From positions 1-6,148 of the forward strand of contig CAIYHK010000205.1 of the NCBI GenBank assembly GCA_903925985.1: 6,148 nucleotides of DNA. The letters run 5' to 3'. The notes beneath the pieces were generated by a model. That model worked only from the letters and a program-made list of their open reading frames with translations. It ran no database searches and was not told the DNA's origin. Each line of letters starts with the position of its first letter. The stretch's first letter is position 1. Below are positions 1-5,648 of the stretch, piece after piece. The translations under genes were made by a program, and so were the position numbers. The stretch is from an uncultured Actinomycetes bacterium (GTDB lineage: Bacteria > Actinomycetota > Acidimicrobiia > Acidimicrobiales > Ilumatobacteraceae).

Positions 1-819
1 ACCGGTGCGGGGCAACACGGAGTTGCCACTGCGACCGCTGCGGCATTGTTCGGCCTGGAGTGCAAGGTTTACATGGGTGCAGTAGACGTAGAGCGTCAAG
101 CGTTGAACGTGTTTCGCATGCATCTGCTTGGGGCTGAGGTCGAGGCGGTGCATTCTGGAAGTCGCACACTCAAAGACGCAGTGAACGAAGCGATGCGTGA
201 CTGGGTGGCAACAGTCGAGACCACGCACTATTGCCTCGGCTCGGTGATGGGTCCGCATCCTTACCCGTGGATGGTTCGCCAATTCCATCGGGTTATCGGC
301 GATGAAGCGTGTGAGCAATTCCAAGCGCTAGTTGGTGATGCACCGGATGTTGTGGTGGCTTGTGTCGGTGGCGGATCAAACGCGATTGGAATATTTTCTG
401 GCTTCGTGGACTTGAAGTCCCGACTCGTTGGTGTCGAACCCGCTGGTGGTGCAGCAGTAAAGCGCGGAGTGCCGGGTGTGGTGCACGGCATGAAGAGCTA
501 CTTGATGCAGGACGAATACGGTCAGGTTCAAGAAGCTCACTCAATCTCTGCGGGGCTTGACTACCCAGGGATTGGGCCCGAGCATTCATATCTGGCATCA
601 ATCGGGCGTGTCGAATATCCGAATGTGACCGATGATGAAGTGATCTCTGCATTCCAAGAGCTCGCACGTACAGAGGGCATTATTCCCGCACTTGAGTGCG
701 CCCACGCGTTGGCGTGGATCATCAGGGAGTCGGGATCTATGCAGGGTCAGACGGTACTCATGAACTTGTCGGGCCGCGGTGACAAAGATGTTGGCCAGAT
801 GATGGAGATTCTCAAGTGA
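1..819 (+). CDS. trpB: Tryptophan synthase beta chain, 5' end outside the window
   Basis: TrpB is the PLP-dependent subunit that joins indole (channelled from TrpA) with L-serine to make L-tryptophan in the cytoplasm. The reading frame is open from base 1 and gives 272 residues. It begins inside the conserved ETGAGQHG motif, just after the catalytic Glu, so the PLP-binding Lys and roughly the first 110 residues lie upstream. Visible family marks are TGAGQHG at residues 1-7, the DVERQ and NVFRM segments, HSGS..LKDA..EA.RDW, GPHPYP, the glycine-rich PLP-phosphate loop [36 protein letters not shown] and the C-terminal NLSGRGDKD. The first start-like codon inside the window (TTG at 46) is internal, not the true start. 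The stop overlaps the trpA start by four bases (GTGA), so the two subunits are probably translationally coupled. No damage is visible; identification is very secure. Confidence 0.98.
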   Translation, partial: TGAGQHGVATATAAALFGLECKVYMGAVDVERQALNVFRMHLLGAEVEAVHSGSRTLKDAVNEAMRDWVATVETTHYCLGSVMGPHPYPWMVRQFHRVIGDEACEQFQALVGDAPDVVVACVGGGSNAIGIFSGFVDLKSRLVGVEPAGGAAVKRGVPGVVHGMKSYLMQDEYGQVQEAHSISAGLDYPGIGPEHSYLASIGRVEYPNVTDDEVISAFQELARTEGIIPALECAHALAWIIRESGSMQGQTVLMNLSGRGDKDVGQMMEILK

Positions 820-1598
820 CACTTGAGAGCGAATTGCGCTCCAAGCGTGATCGTGGTCGCAAGATTCTGGTCCCCTATATCACCGGTGGTTTTCCAGGCT
901 GGATTGACGCAGTTCGAGCTGCGGCGGCCTCCGGTGCAGATGCGATAGAGATTGGTCTTCCGTTTTCAGATCCTGTGATGGATGGGCCGGTTATTCAAGA
1001 AGCATCACAACGCGCACTGGAGCTCGGTGCCACTCCCGTTTCAATTCTGGATGGCGTGCGAAATCTCGACGTTGGAATCCCGCTCGTAGTGATGTGCTAC
1101 TACAACACTGTGTTCCATGCAGGGCATGAACGTTTTGCCAAGCAACTCATTGCTGCTGGGGTATGTGCTGCGATCATTCCCGATCTTCCACTGGAAGAAT
1201 GTGGGCCATGGGCAAAGGCCGCCGATGAGGCTGGACTCGAAACCGTGATGCTTGCTGCGCCGACCGCGCCGGATTCGCGGTTGCCGATGATTATTGAACG
1301 GGCGCGTGGATTTGTCTACGCCGTCGGGTTGCTTGGAGTAACCGGGGAGCGCTCCGCACTGGCAGCCACGGCCACAGCAATGGCTGCGCGTTTGAAGCCG
1401 ATTACAGACAAACCGGTGTTGATTGGTGTAGGGGTGTCCAACGCCGAACAAGCCGTCGAGGCATGCCGAGTAGCCGATGGCGTCATTCAGGGAGCATCAG
1501 TTGTGCGACGCCTCATTGAAGGCGGGGCAGATGCTGTCGGTGAATACGTAGATGAAGTCAGACGCGCTCTTGATGCAGCGTTTGTTCCCCAAAGCTGA
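816..1598 (+). CDS. trpA: Tryptophan synthase alpha chain
   Basis: TrpA cleaves indole-3-glycerol phosphate to indole and glyceraldehyde 3-phosphate and passes the indole to TrpB through the tunnel of the alpha2beta2 complex. The protein has 260 residues, close to the usual length for this TIM-barrel enzyme. The catalytic pair is present: Glu45 in [11 protein letters not shown] and Asp56 in MDGPVIQ, matching E. coli Glu49 and Asp60 with the same spacing. The YITGGFP start, the PDLPLEE segment, the [10 protein letters not shown] loop and the phosphate-binding GVGVS are also seen. The start is GTG at 816, overlapping the trpB stop; a GGAG at 804-807 lies eight bases ahead and supports it. The next gene follows after 27 bases, but with its own likely promoter, so trpA is probably the end of the trp cluster. 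Very secure. Confidence 0.98.
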   Translation: MTLESELRSKRDRGRKILVPYITGGFPGWIDAVRAAAASGADAIEIGLPFSDPVMDGPVIQEASQRALELGATPVSILDGVRNLDVGIPLVVMCYYNTVFHAGHERFAKQLIAAGVCAAIIPDLPLEECGPWAKAADEAGLETVMLAAPTAPDSRLPMIIERARGFVYAVGLLGVTGERSALAATATAMAARLKPITDKPVLIGVGVSNAEQAVEACRVADGVIQGASVVRRLIEGGADAVGEYVDEVRRALDAAFVPQS

Positions 1599-1612
1599 TC
1601 GCAATAATCGGG

Positions 1613-1618
1613 TAGCGT
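1613..1618 (+). promoter_or_regulatory. Probable -10 box (TAGCGT) of a leaderless promoter for the peroxiredoxin gene
   Basis: In the 27-base gap after trpA, GGG-TAGCGT is followed by exactly seven bases and then the ATG at 1626. TANNNT at this distance is the pattern by which actinobacterial transcripts start at or next to the A of the start codon. In agreement, no Shine-Dalgarno sequence is seen ahead of this ATG. No good -35 hexamer is visible 16-19 bases upstream, inside the end of trpA. The call rests on pattern alone. Confidence 0.5.
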
Positions 1619-1625
1619 CATCACC

Positions 1626-2078
1626 ATGTTGAAGACAGGTGAAAAGGCTCCGGATTTCTCTCTCGAGGACCAACACGGAAAAGTACGCACTCTTGAGTCA
1701 TTTAAGAACCGCAAGGTCTTGATTTACTTCTACCCCAAAGCGGATACGCCTGGTTGCACGCAGCAGTCATGCAACCTGCGTGATATCAAAGATCAGATCG
1801 GAAAGACCGCCATCGTTGGTGTCAGTCCAGACACGGTTGCCAAGCAACTCAAGTTTGACGAGAAGTACGAGCTTGGATTTCCCTTGCTTGCCGATGTTGA
1901 TCAAAAGATGTGCAAGGCATACAAAGTCTGGAAAAAGAAGAGCATGTACGGGCGTGAATACATGGGCGTGGAGCGCTCCGCGTTCCTCATTGATGCCGAA
2001 GGCGTGATACTTCATGCGTGGTACAAGATTTCGCCGAAGGACACACCCACGAAGCTTCTTGAGGCTCTCGGCAAATGA
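1626..2078 (+). CDS. bcp: Bcp/PrxQ-type thiol peroxidase (peroxiredoxin)
   Basis: This is a cytoplasmic peroxiredoxin that reduces hydrogen peroxide and organic hydroperoxides, normally using thioredoxin as reductant. Its 150 residues match the usual length of the Bcp/PrxQ group. Key marks are G.KAPDFSL near the N-terminus, YFYPKADTPGCT with the peroxidatic Cys44, and a second cysteine at 49. The C-x4-C spacing is typical of PrxQ enzymes that form an intramolecular disulfide within one helix. Arg117 in VERSAFLID corresponds to the conserved active-site arginine. The ATG at 1626 places the APDFSL motif at the normal distance from the N-terminus. The gene probably has its own leaderless promoter (TAGCGT at 1613-1618), and its stop overlaps the next gene by four bases (ATGA), so peroxide defence and a fatty acid dehydratase are probably co-transcribed. 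Family call secure; thioredoxin dependence is inferred. Confidence 0.96.
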   Translation: MLKTGEKAPDFSLEDQHGKVRTLESFKNRKVLIYFYPKADTPGCTQQSCNLRDIKDQIGKTAIVGVSPDTVAKQLKFDEKYELGFPLLADVDQKMCKAYKVWKKKSMYGREYMGVERSAFLIDAEGVILHAWYKISPKDTPTKLLEALGK

Positions 2079-2503
2079 GCAATCTGCCCTCGCCGGCTGA
2101 CATCATTCCTCATCGTCCGCCGTTTCTATTCGTTGACGAGATGACCGAACTGACTCCCGGGGTTTCGGCCTCGGGTATTTGGAAATTGTCTGGTGAAGAG
2201 TGGTTTTTCGCAGGACATTTCCCTGGTCGGCCCACGCTGCCTGGGGTGCTTATGTGTGAAGCAATCGCACAGGTTGGTGCGGTGGCAGTTCTTACTGATG
2301 CGCGCTACGCGTGCAAGCTTCCACTTTTTGGAGGTCTTGACTCGGCAAAGTTTCGTCGTCAAGTTGTCCCCGGAGACACCCTTGAAATCACCGTTGCGAT
2401 GGAGAAAATGTCCGCACGAGCAGGCAAAGGTAAAGGGACTGCAAAAGTGAATGGCGAACTTGCCTGTAGCTGTGAGTTGTTTTTTGTTCTGGTGGATGCT
2501 TGA
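2075..2503 (+). CDS. fabZ: FabZ-family 3-hydroxyacyl-ACP dehydratase
   Basis: FabZ enzymes remove water from (3R)-hydroxyacyl-ACP to give trans-2-enoyl-ACP in the fatty acid elongation cycle. The protein has 142 residues, a normal FabZ length, and one hot-dog domain. It shows IPHRPPFLFVDE at residues 11-22, then AGHFPGRPTLPGVLMCEAIAQ with the catalytic His48 and Glu62 at the family's 14-residue spacing, and the KFRRQVVPGD segment typical of FabZ. The ATG at 2075 overlaps the peroxiredoxin stop, with GAGG at 2061-2064 ten bases ahead as a weak ribosome site. It faces the - strand fab operon, separated from the fabF stop by only four bases, so it belongs to the same pathway but to a different transcript. 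A specialised hydroxyacyl-thioester dehydratase is possible, but the motifs fit FabZ; FabA is less likely at this length. Confidence 0.9.
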   Translation: MSNLPSPADIIPHRPPFLFVDEMTELTPGVSASGIWKLSGEEWFFAGHFPGRPTLPGVLMCEAIAQVGAVAVLTDARYACKLPLFGGLDSAKFRRQVVPGDTLEITVAMEKMSARAGKGKGTAKVNGELACSCELFFVLVDA

Positions 2504-2507
2504 GCAG

Positions 2508-3692
2508 TTAGCTGGCTGGCGCGATCACAACTGAACCGTTGTGGCCGCCGAAACCAAAGTTGTTTGAGATGGTCGGGCCGGGGGTCCATTCACGCGCTGA
2601 GCCAACTACCAGATCAATCGACATGGATGGATCTGCTGCCACGGTATTTGCAGTTGGCGGAATCAAACGCTTTTCAAATGACAGCAGTACAGCGGCTGCC
2701 TCCAATGCGCCGGCCGCACCAAGTGCATGGCCAGTGACTCCCTTGGTGGATGTGATTGGAACAGCATTTGCTCCGAATACCTCGGTGACTGCCGCAGCTT
2801 CAGCAGCGTCGTTGAGTGGGGTGGAGGTTCCATGGGCGTTCACTTGTTTGATGTCAGAAGGCGAAAGCCCCGAATCTTCAAGTGCCATCTTCATGCATGC
2901 AATTGCGCCCACTCCACCAGGCGCAGGCGCGGTGATGTGATGTGCATCGGCATTACTCGCCGATCCGAGGATCTCGCCGATGATGTTTGCTCCGCGTGCC
3001 ACCGCATGGTCCCAGCGCTCGAGGATGAACACTCCAGCACCTTCACCCATCACAAAGCCATCACGCGCGGAATCAAAAGGCATCGATCTTCCACTTGTTG
3101 AAAGTGCGGTCATATTTTGAAAACCAGCCAAAGCGGTGGGCGTGCCGGCGGCTTCACTTCCACCCGTAACAACTGCGTCACAGCGCCCCCAGGAAATCAA
3201 TCGGGCTGCGTATCCGAGTGCGTGGGTGGATGCAGCACATGCCGTGCAGATCGTCTCGTTTGGGCCTTGGAGTCCGTAACGCATCGATATGGCTGCACCC
3301 GAAGCGTTAGCCATCATCATTGGCACCAGGAAAGGCGACACGCGTCGCTCACCTTTGTTTAGTCGCGTCTCAACTTGTTCTTCGAGAGTGCCGAGTCCAC
3401 CAATGCCCGTTGCGAAAATCGTTCCAAAGCGGGCTGGGTCGACACCTAACGATCCTGCTTGTTCGAACGCTTCTGCGGCGGCTGCTAGAGCGAACTGTTC
3501 AACACGATCGGCACGTCGCGCATCTTTGGGACTATCGAACCATGGCAGGGGGTCCCAGTCGGGAATTTTGGCGTCGATTCCACCCTGGAGACCAGGGCCA
3601 TTTAGGCCCGCCCAAAAAGCAGCCTTCCCGACGCCACAGGCTCCGAGAACTCCGTAGCCGACTATCGCAACACGATGTCCAGCACCTTGCAT
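2508..3692 (-). CDS. fabF: 3-oxoacyl-ACP synthase II (KAS II)
   Basis: FabF condenses malonyl-ACP with a growing acyl-ACP, releasing CO2 and adding two carbons. The protein has 394 residues, slightly under the roughly 410 usual for FabF, with both halves of the thiolase fold. The nucleophile is Cys152 in CTACAAST; the two histidines are His287 in NAHGTSTPLND and His322 in TGHALGAAG; Lys317 in STKG and the C-terminal NNFGFGGHN are present. The Cys-His-His set marks a chain-elongating KAS I/II rather than FabH. The ATG at 3692 is preceded by AGGA (complement of 3701-3704) eight bases away, and the acpP stop lies 18 bases upstream, so acpP and fabF are co-transcribed. It is the last gene of the operon and converges on the FabZ gene. 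Actinobacterial paralogues (KasA/KasB, FabB) share these motifs, so the exact chain-length role is not readable. Confidence 0.96.
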   Translation of the reverse strand: MQGAGHRVAIVGYGVLGACGVGKAAFWAGLNGPGLQGGIDAKIPDWDPLPWFDSPKDARRADRVEQFALAAAAEAFEQAGSLGVDPARFGTIFATGIGGLGTLEEQVETRLNKGERRVSPFLVPMMMANASGAAISMRYGLQGPNETICTACAASTHALGYAARLISWGRCDAVVTGGSEAAGTPTALAGFQNMTALSTSGRSMPFDSARDGFVMGEGAGVFILERWDHAVARGANIIGEILGSASNADAHHITAPAPGGVGAIACMKMALEDSGLSPSDIKQVNAHGTSTPLNDAAEAAAVTEVFGANAVPITSTKGVTGHALGAAGALEAAAVLLSFEKRLIPPTANTVAADPSMSIDLVVGSAREWTPGPTISNNFGFGGHNGSVVIAPAS

Positions 3693-3710
3693 ATCTGATT
3701 TCCTACAGGG

Positions 3711-3947
3711 TCAGATCTTGGCGGCCACGAGATCCAGTGCCTCGCCAACCGTCTTGACGTCTTTGAGTTCTTCTTCAGGAATTTCAATACCGAACTCATC
3801 TTCGAGTTCCATGACCAATTGCACGACATCGAGGCTGTCGGCATCGAGGTCCTCAGCAAAGCGCGCTTCACGGACAACTTTTGACGCCTCGACGCCGAGG
3901 GTCTCAACTGCACATCGCGTGAACCTTGAAAGCAGATCATCACTCAT
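3711..3947 (-). CDS. acpP: Acyl carrier protein
   Basis: AcpP carries the growing acyl chain as a thioester on a 4'-phosphopantetheine arm and presents it to all the Fab enzymes. The protein has 78 residues, is strongly acidic and has the standard four-helix ACP layout. The attachment site is Ser38 in DADSLD, followed by the acidic recognition helix VVQLVMELEDEFGIEIPEEE. The ATG at 3947 has the best Shine-Dalgarno in the window, AGGAGA at 3953-3958. The 49-base AT-rich spacer upstream contrasts with the overlapping fabD-fabH-fabG junctions and suggests acpP is translated, and perhaps partly transcribed, independently to give the high ACP levels needed. It sits between fabG and fabF, the same gene order as in E. 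coli. Use in primary fatty acid synthesis, rather than in a polyketide path, is inferred from these neighbours. Confidence 0.97.
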   Translation of the reverse strand: MSDDLLSRFTRCAVETLGVEASKVVREARFAEDLDADSLDVVQLVMELEDEFGIEIPEEELKDVKTVGEALDLVAAKI

Positions 3948-3996
3948 TAGTTTCTCCTGTTACTTATAAAGGGGTTGTTATTAGTTTCGCACACGA
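3948..3996 (-). other. AT-rich fabG-acpP spacer with a 9-base direct repeat
   Basis: This 49-base gap is the only real break in the fab operon. Reading toward acpP it holds GAAACTAAT (complement of 3980-3988), a run of four C, TTTATAAGTAA, the AGGAGA ribosome site, and then GAAACTAAT again (complement of 3946-3954), which reaches into the acpP ATG. TATAAG could be the -10 of an internal promoter, but no -35 box is convincing, and it lacks the final T of the TANNNT form seen before the peroxiredoxin gene. No hairpin or terminator is visible. Confidence 0.4.
3953..3958 (-). promoter_or_regulatory. Strong Shine-Dalgarno sequence (AGGAGA) of acpP
   Basis: On the - strand AGGAGA lies five bases ahead of the acpP ATG (six bases from the GGAG core). 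It is the most complete ribosome site seen in the window, where other genes rely on weaker sites, overlaps or a leaderless start. It fixes the ATG at 3947 as the acpP start and fits high ACP synthesis. Confidence 0.75.
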
Positions 3997-4701
3997 TCAA
4001 TGTCCCATTCCGAGACCACCATCGACTGGAATGACTGCACCAGTGATGTAGGCCGCCGCAGGCGATGCCAAAAAAACCACAACTCCGGCGATCTCGTCAG
4101 CCGTTGCTACGCGTCCAAGTGGAACTTGTTCGGTCATCTTGGTGAGAACGTCCTCTCCAAGTACGGCTGTCATATCTGTAGCTACGGGTCCCGGGGCCAC
4201 CACATTTACTGTGATTGACCGTGAGCCGAGTTCTCGAGCCAAAGAGCGGGCAAATCCCACAAGGCCAGCCTTTGAAGCCGCGTAGTTAGCCTGCCCAGTT
4301 TGTCCAAGGAGACCGACCACCGATGACATGAGGATGATGCGCCCTTTGCGGGCTTTCAGCATTCCTTGCGCAGCGCGTTTGGATACTCGAAAAGCACCAG
4401 TCAGGTTGGCGTCAATCACGCTGGTGAAATCTGATTCGCTCATGCGCAAGAGAAGCGTGTCATTCGTGATTCCAGCATTGGACACGAGAATTTCAACTGG
4501 CCCAAGCTTTGCCTCGACCTCTTTGAAGGCAGCTTCAACATCCTCGTTGACAGTCACATCGCATTTGACTGCGAGAAAACCTTCAGGTGGCGGGGAAGAG
4601 TTGTATGTGACGGCAACACTGTCACCGTTGTCCCGGAACATCTGTGCGCATGCCAGACCGATTCCTTTGCTTCCACCAGTCACCAATACAACTCGACTCA
4701 T
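3997..4701 (-). CDS. fabG: 3-oxoacyl-ACP reductase, FabG1/MabA-like
   Basis: FabG reduces 3-oxoacyl-ACP to (3R)-hydroxyacyl-ACP with NADPH. It is a classical short-chain dehydrogenase of 234 residues from the chosen start. The Rossmann motif TGGSKGIG is at residues 8-15, CDVT follows the third strand, and SNAG is at 74-77. The catalytic set is Asn99, Ser127 in MSSVVG, Tyr140 and Lys144 in YAASK, with the spacing of E. coli Ser138/Tyr151/Lys155. The C-terminus GAVIPVDGGLGMGH and the VSNAG form resemble mycobacterial FabG1/MabA as I remember it. I chose the ATG at 4701 because it overlaps the fabH stop (ATGA) and has GGGGTGG shortly upstream; an in-frame GTG at 4713 would add four residues. The gene is coupled to fabH and followed by the 49-base spacer before acpP. 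Confidence 0.95.
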   Translation of the reverse strand: MSRVVLVTGGSKGIGLACAQMFRDNGDSVAVTYNSSPPPEGFLAVKCDVTVNEDVEAAFKEVEAKLGPVEILVSNAGITNDTLLLRMSESDFTSVIDANLTGAFRVSKRAAQGMLKARKGRIILMSSVVGLLGQTGQANYAASKAGLVGFARSLARELGSRSITVNVVAPGPVATDMTAVLGEDVLTKMTEQVPLGRVATADEIAGVVVFLASPAAAYITGAVIPVDGGLGMGH

Positions 4702-5648
4702 TGGCCACCCCACTTGATGATTGCACTGGCAGCAGTCATGCCGGCTCCGAATCCCACCAACAAGATGTTGTCACCCTTCTTGATTCGATCCGATCGAAGA
4801 GCATCCACCAGAGCCAAAGGTATGGAGGCCGACGATGTGTTACCGGTGTAGTGAAGAACTGTCGCTGTTCTTTCCTCGGGGATTCCGAGTCGGTCACAAG
4901 CAGCTTGAATGATTCGAATATTGGCTTGGTGGGGAACCACCATGGCGATGTCGTCAACCGTTAGGCCAGCATCAGCCATCGATTTTTCAGCGGAGTCACA
5001 CATGATGCGAACTGCACGCCGAAATACCTCTTTGCCATCCATTTTGATGTGGCCACCGATTTCGGCGAACAAAAACTCTTCTGCAGATCCATCTGCATCT
5101 AAGTTCCATGCGAGGAGTTGACCCCCATTTTCAGCGGCTTCTAGAACCACCGCCGCGGATCCATCTGCGAACAGAATCGCTGTATTGCGATCCTCCCAAT
5201 CCGTGATTCTTGCGAGAGTATCGGTTCCAATAACCAGAATCTTGCGCGCACCCATGGCCAAGAGTCCGTGGGCCACCACAAGTGAGTAGACAAAGCCACT
5301 GCAGGCAGCATTCACATCGAATGCACCACATCTAAGACCAAGACCATTTTGAACTGTTGCCGATGTCGCAGGAACTGTGCGATCGGGTGTTGTGGTGGCA
5401 AGTACCAGAGCATCAATCTCGGATGGCTCTAGCCCCGCCATTTCCAGGGCTTTGCGACCCGATTCAATCGATAAGCCCGATGTGGTGCCGCCCACGTGGC
5501 GCGACAAAATCCCTGTGCGCTCACGAATCCACTCATCTGATGTATCCATACGTGCGGCGAGATCATCGTTTGTGAGGATGGTTGACGGAAGGGCAGTTCC
5601 GTATCCCGTTATGACACCACCACAAATGCCCGAAGGAATCTTCGTCAT
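4698..5648 (-). CDS. fabH: 3-oxoacyl-ACP synthase III (KAS III)
   Basis: FabH starts fatty acid synthesis by condensing an acyl-CoA primer (acetyl-CoA, or branched primers in many Gram-positives) with malonyl-ACP. From the chosen start the protein has 316 residues, the usual FabH length. The active site is the KAS III Cys-His-Asn set: Cys116 in NAACSGF, His240 in VPHQANIRI and Asn270 in GNTSSAS. The N-terminal TSDEWI.ERTGI segment and the C-terminal GFGAGMT are also typical. The ATG at 5648 shares one base with the fabD stop (TGATG), which suggests coupled translation and puts the conserved GYGTALP at its normal position; an upstream in-frame TTG at 5666 would add six residues inside fabD and is less likely. 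Primer preference, and so straight versus branched lipids, cannot be read from the sequence. Confidence 0.96.
   Translation of the reverse strand: MTKIPSGICGGVITGYGTALPSTILTNDDLAARMDTSDEWIRERTGILSRHVGGTTSGLSIESGRKALEMAGLEPSEIDALVLATTTPDRTVPATSATVQNGLGLRCGAFDVNAACSGFVYSLVVAHGLLAMGARKILVIGTDTLARITDWEDRNTAILFADGSAAVVLEAAENGGQLLAWNLDADGSAEEFLFAEIGGHIKMDGKEVFRRAVRIMCDSAEKSMADAGLTVDDIAMVVPHQANIRIIQAACDRLGIPEERTATVLHYTGNTSSASIPLALVDALRSDRIKKGDNILLVGFGAGMTAASAIIKWGGQ

Noticed and set aside
293..667. Open frame of 124 codons on the - strand inside trpB
   Set aside because: Antisense to conserved trpB, with low-complexity Arg/His/Pro composition; a shadow frame.
1041..1451. Open frame of 136 codons on the - strand inside trpA
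   Set aside because: It is fully antisense to a well-conserved trpA, has no recognisable domain and no start signal.
2504..2520. CAGTTAGCTG at the convergent junction as a terminator hairpin
   Set aside because: The stem would be only three base pairs and no U run follows on either strand.
2539..2940. Open frame of 133 codons on the + strand opposite the 3' end of fabF, directly after fabZ
   Set aside because: It could look like the next gene after fabZ, but its Ala/Pro/Ser-rich translation mirrors fabF codons, and the fabF active-site motifs lie on the other strand.
3320..3757. Long open frame (145 codons) on the + strand opposite fabF and acpP
   Set aside because: It lies antisense to intact fabF and acpP, is rich in Arg/Pro/His as expected for a shadow of a GC-biased gene, and shows no motif or ribosome site.
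4702..4713. GTG at 4713 as the fabG start
   Set aside because: It is in frame and adds only four residues, but the ATG at 4701 overlaps the fabH stop in the usual ATGA form and has a G-rich ribosome-site-like stretch upstream. Not fully excluded.
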